NCBI GenBank assembly: GCA_035448065.1
Contig: DAOTIG010000021.1
Location: forward strand, 1 to 33,914
Reading direction: 5' to 3'
Source of the DNA: Phosphoribacter sp035448065
GTDB taxonomy: Bacteria > Actinomycetota > Actinomycetes > Actinomycetales > Dermatophilaceae
Length of the DNA stretch: 33,914 nt
Shown here: positions 31,762 to 33,914 of the stretch, piece after piece
Numbering within the stretch: position 1 is the stretch's first letter
Layout: each line of letters starts with the position of its first letter
The notes under the pieces: generated by a model
The model's database searches: none
What the model saw: the letters and a program-made list of their open reading frames with translations, nothing else
What the model was told of the DNA's origin: nothing
Translations under genes and position numbers: made by a program

Positions 31762-32151
31762 ATGCCCGGTTGGACCGATCTCATCCTCAACCCCGAGGGG
31801 ATTCGAGCGCTGTATCCGGACCCTCCGTCCCTGGACGACGTGACGATCCACGAATGGCGACTCGACCGGGACGGCCCGACCGTCATCGCTCGCTTCGACC
31901 TGACCGACCTTCCCGCGCGCATGCCAGAGAAGTGGGCCCGGCTGGGACACAACCGAGTCCAGCTCGAGATGGCCTTCGTCAGCGTCTCCGACCTCGCTGT
32001 CCGCGGCATCGCATCAACGATGACCGGACCGTTGACCGTGACGCGAGACGGTGCCCGGATCGTCGTCGGCTTCCGATCGCCGGAGGCATCGGTCGACCTC
32101 GTCTGCGAGTTCGTCCACGTCCGAGGCATCTCGGCCCACACCGTGCTGTGA
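31762..32151 (+). CDS. Imm50-like immunity family protein
   Basis: A 129-aa soluble protein. The pattern WTDLILNPEGIRALYPDPPS, then VTIHEWRLDRDGPTVIARFD, PEKWARLGHNRVQLEM and DLAVRGIAST resembles the Imm50 family (PF15594), immunity proteins of polymorphic toxin systems. The start ATG 31762 (MPGWTD) has AGGAG ending 9 bases upstream; ATG 31753 abuts that site and is less likely. It lies 108 bases after the barstar gene on the same strand. No matching toxin is next to it, so it is probably an orphan immunity gene that protects against toxins of other strains. Confidence 0.7.
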   Translation: MPGWTDLILNPEGIRALYPDPPSLDDVTIHEWRLDRDGPTVIARFDLTDLPARMPEKWARLGHNRVQLEMAFVSVSDLAVRGIASTMTGPLTVTRDGARIVVGFRSPEASVDLVCEFVHVRGISAHTVL

Positions 32152-32234
32152 TGGACGGCTGACCGCGCATCGCAGACGGCGACGAGGTGCCACCGCCGTA
32201 GCGATCGACACGGTCCGCGTCCGGCCAGCGGCGC

Positions 32235-33596
32235 TTAGCCTGCCCGAGCAGCACTGGCGGCGCGGGCGGCCGCCGGGAGCGCGCGGCATACCTGCTCGAG
32301 TGCCTCGTCGGTGAGTGCGGCGGAGACGAACCACGCCTCGAAGGCCGAGGGCGGCAGATAGACACCCTGCTCGAGCATCGCGTGGAAGAAGGCCCGGTAT
32401 GCCGCGGTGTCCTGCGCCTTCGCGTCGTCGTAGTCACCCACCGAGCCGTCGCGGAAGAAGACCGAGAACATCGAGCCGGCCCACTGGACGACGTGCGGAA
32501 CTCCGTGTGCCGCAAGGGCCCCCGACACGGCGTCGGCGATGGTGTGCGCGGAGCGGTCGAGCGCGGCATAGACCTCGTCCGTGCAGTGCCGCAGCGTGGT
32601 GAGCCCGGCAGCACAGGCGACCGGGTTCCCGGAGAGCGTGCCGGCCTGGTAGACCGGCCCCTCGGGCGCGAGCAGCGCCATGACGTCGGCACGGCCACCG
32701 AAGGCGGCGGCGGGGAAGCCCCCGCCCATGACCTTGCCGAAGGTGAACAGGTCGGGCGCGCCGGACGCCGGCACTCCCTCGAGGCCGAGCCAGCCCGAGC
32801 GCGAGCAGCGGAAGCCGGTCATCACCTCGTCGGAGATGAGCAGCGCCCCGGAGGCGGCGGTGATCCGGCGCAGCGCCTCGGTGAAGCCCGGTGCCGGCGG
32901 GACGACACCCATGTTGCCGGGCGCGGCCTCGGTGACGAGCGCAGCGATGTCTGCTCCCCGCTCGGCGAAGACCTGCTCGACCGCGGCACGGTCGTTGTAG
33001 GGCACGACGATCGTCTCGGCCGCCGTCGCAGCCGGCACGCCGGCCGAGTCGGGCAGGGCGAGCGTCGCCACCCCCGAGCCGGCAGCGGCGAGCAGGGAGT
33101 CGACATGACCGTGGTAGCAGCCGGCGAACTTCACGACGAGCGAGCGCCCGGTGAAGCCGCGGGCCAGCCGCAGTGCCGACATGGTCGCCTCGGTGCCCGA
33201 GCTCACCAAGCGTACCTGCTCGACCGGCTCGACCCGGGCGACGAGCTCCTCGGCCAGCTCGACCTCGGCCACCGTCGGGGTGCCGAAGCTCGTGCCCCGA
33301 GCCGCAGCCGCCTGGACCGCGGCGAGCACCTCGGGATGGGCGTGCCCGAGGATCATCGGCCCCCACGAGCAGACCAGGTCGACATAGCGGCGACCGTCGA
33401 CGTCGGTGAGCCAGCAGCCCTCCCCCGCGACCATGAAGCGTGGCGTGCCCCCGACCGCGCGGAAGGCCCGCACCGGCGAGTTCACCCCGCCGGGAGTCAC
33501 CCGCCGAGCCCGCTCGAGCAGTGCGGCCGAGGCGGGCGCGTCGGCGGGGTCGCCGGGAGAGCTGGAGCGGGCGGCATACGGCGGCGAAGCGGTCAT
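32235..33596 (-). CDS. hemL: Glutamate-1-semialdehyde 2,1-aminomutase (HemL)
   Basis: A 453-aa PLP enzyme that converts glutamate-1-semialdehyde to 5-aminolevulinate, an early haem step. Motifs are TPGGVNSPVRAF, CSWGPMILGHAHPEV, SSGTEATMSALRLAR, KFAGCYHGHVDSLL, LISDEVMTGFR and FGKVMGGGFPAAAFGG with the PLP Lys. Start ATG 33596 overlaps the stop of the MarR gene (ATGA), so coupling is likely; a GAGACT hexamer 7 bases upstream is an alternative signal. In relatives the next gene is the histidine phosphatase, which here lies at 23108-23755 on the same strand after an insertion. Confidence 0.96.
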   Translation of the reverse strand: MTASPPYAARSSSPGDPADAPASAALLERARRVTPGGVNSPVRAFRAVGGTPRFMVAGEGCWLTDVDGRRYVDLVCSWGPMILGHAHPEVLAAVQAAAARGTSFGTPTVAEVELAEELVARVEPVEQVRLVSSGTEATMSALRLARGFTGRSLVVKFAGCYHGHVDSLLAAAGSGVATLALPDSAGVPAATAAETIVVPYNDRAAVEQVFAERGADIAALVTEAAPGNMGVVPPAPGFTEALRRITAASGALLISDEVMTGFRCSRSGWLGLEGVPASGAPDLFTFGKVMGGGFPAAAFGGRADVMALLAPEGPVYQAGTLSGNPVACAAGLTTLRHCTDEVYAALDRSAHTIADAVSGALAAHGVPHVVQWAGSMFSVFFRDGSVGDYDDAKAQDTAAYRAFFHAMLEQGVYLPPSAFEAWFVSAALTDEALEQVCRALPAAARAASAARAG

Positions 33597-33914
33597 GCCT
33601 GCCAGTCTCGCAAACCTCCCGGGCCGGGAGGACCGACGTCGGCGACGTAGCCGACCAGACCTCGGCGCACCTGGGCCATCGCCGTGCCGAGGGCGACGAA
33701 CTCGGCCGGGCTCAACTGGTCGATGAGGAAGCGGCGGACCGTCGACAGGTGCACCGGAGCGGTCTCGACGACCTTGGCGAAGCCCTCGTCGGTGAGGGTG
33801 AGCAGCACGCCCCGCTTGTCGCCGGGGTAGGGGCGGCGGGTCACCCAGCCACGCTGCTCGAGCCGGGTCGCGGTGTGGGTGAGCCGGCTGCGCGACTGGA
33901 CGATGATCGCGGCG
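33593..33914 (-). CDS. MarR family transcriptional regulator (cut by window edge)
   Basis: The last 106 codons are visible; the start is beyond the right edge. The winged helix is clear: VQSRSRLTHTATRLEQRGWV (recognition helix), RRPYPGDKRGVLLTLTDEG (the wing with the usual Asp-x-Arg pattern) and a C-terminal dimerisation helix. MarR proteins repress transcription and release DNA on ligand binding; the ligand cannot be told. The stop overlaps the hemL start by four bases, which would tie hemL expression to this gene. Confidence 0.88.
   Translation of the reverse strand, partial: AAIIVQSRSRLTHTATRLEQRGWVTRRPYPGDKRGVLLTLTDEGFAKVVETAPVHLSTVRRFLIDQLSPAEFVALGTAMAQVRRGLVGYVADVGPPGPGGLRDWQA
33604..33609 (-). 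promoter_or_regulatory. Possible -10 hexamer before hemL
   Basis: GAGACT on the minus strand, 7 bases before the hemL ATG and inside the end of the MarR gene. It has the same geometry as other candidates, but coupling to the MarR gene makes a separate promoter less certain. Confidence 0.3.

Noticed and set aside
841..33588. GTATGCCG as a polar chromosome-segregation (KOPS-like) motif
   Set aside because: My counts in the two orientations are nearly equal (about 23 and 21), so there is no strand polarity over this window.

Overview
The window is high-GC DNA (I estimate about 70% G+C or more) from an actinobacterium, most likely a Micrococcales member of the Intrasporangiaceae type. That placement is inferred from gene order and codon style, not proven. 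The backbone matches the well-known actinobacterial menaquinone / cytochrome c biogenesis region (hemL to menJ; compare M. tuberculosis Rv0524 to Rv0561c). A 100-base run of N inside a tandem repeat shows that the source is a draft assembly.

Layout. 1-509: start of the nuo (complex I) operon on the minus strand (nuoB partial, nuoA). 613-5953: menaquinone genes menJ and menG (minus), menF and menD (plus). 5950-7674: murJ-type lipid II flippase overlapping menD. 7753-8018: array of 37-38 bp repeats. 8140-12022: a tightly overlapping three-gene unit of D-aspartate-ligase-like ATP-grasp enzyme, Asp/Glu racemase and asparagine synthase, probably a cell-wall D-Asx module. 12056-14477: menC and an MFS transporter (minus). 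14953-18553: menB, menE, a small membrane protein and menA (plus). 18524-23755: a minus-strand operon of histidine phosphatase, TlpA/ResA, CcdA, ResB, CcsB and a DUF4229 protein, which builds c-type cytochromes. 23913-24206: second repeat array, with the assembly gap. 24300-25613: aspartate aminotransferase. 25660-32151: a polymorphic toxin locus with a decayed toxin/immunity remnant, a truncated HEAT-like immunity-type gene, a 1432-aa Rhs protein ending in a guanyl-specific RNase-like domain, a barstar-domain immunity gene and an Imm50-like gene. 32235-33914: hemL and a partial MarR regulator (minus).

How it works together. Complex I reduces menaquinone. MenF, D, C, E, B, A, G and J make and tailor menaquinone; MenH and MenI are not in the window. 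The Ccs system II proteins mature the cytochromes downstream of it. HemL supplies tetrapyrrole precursor for haem. In relatives hemL directly precedes the histidine phosphatase/ccs genes. Here about 8.5 kb holding aspT and the Rhs toxin locus lies between them.

Most notable signals. (1) An Rhs toxin with a barnase/RNase Sa-like tip and a barstar-like immunity protein, flanked by direct repeats that are remnants of an earlier copy. (2) Two intergenic arrays of a 37-38 bp dyad repeat with a shared end element, in the same polarity relative to the downstream gene. (3) A striking excess of the 8-mer GTATGCCG/CGGCATAC throughout the backbone, with nearly 4 kb of the Rhs locus free of it. (4) Many genes with a -10-like hexamer 6-7 nt before the start codon, which suggests leaderless transcripts. 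(5) The D-Asx module next to murJ.
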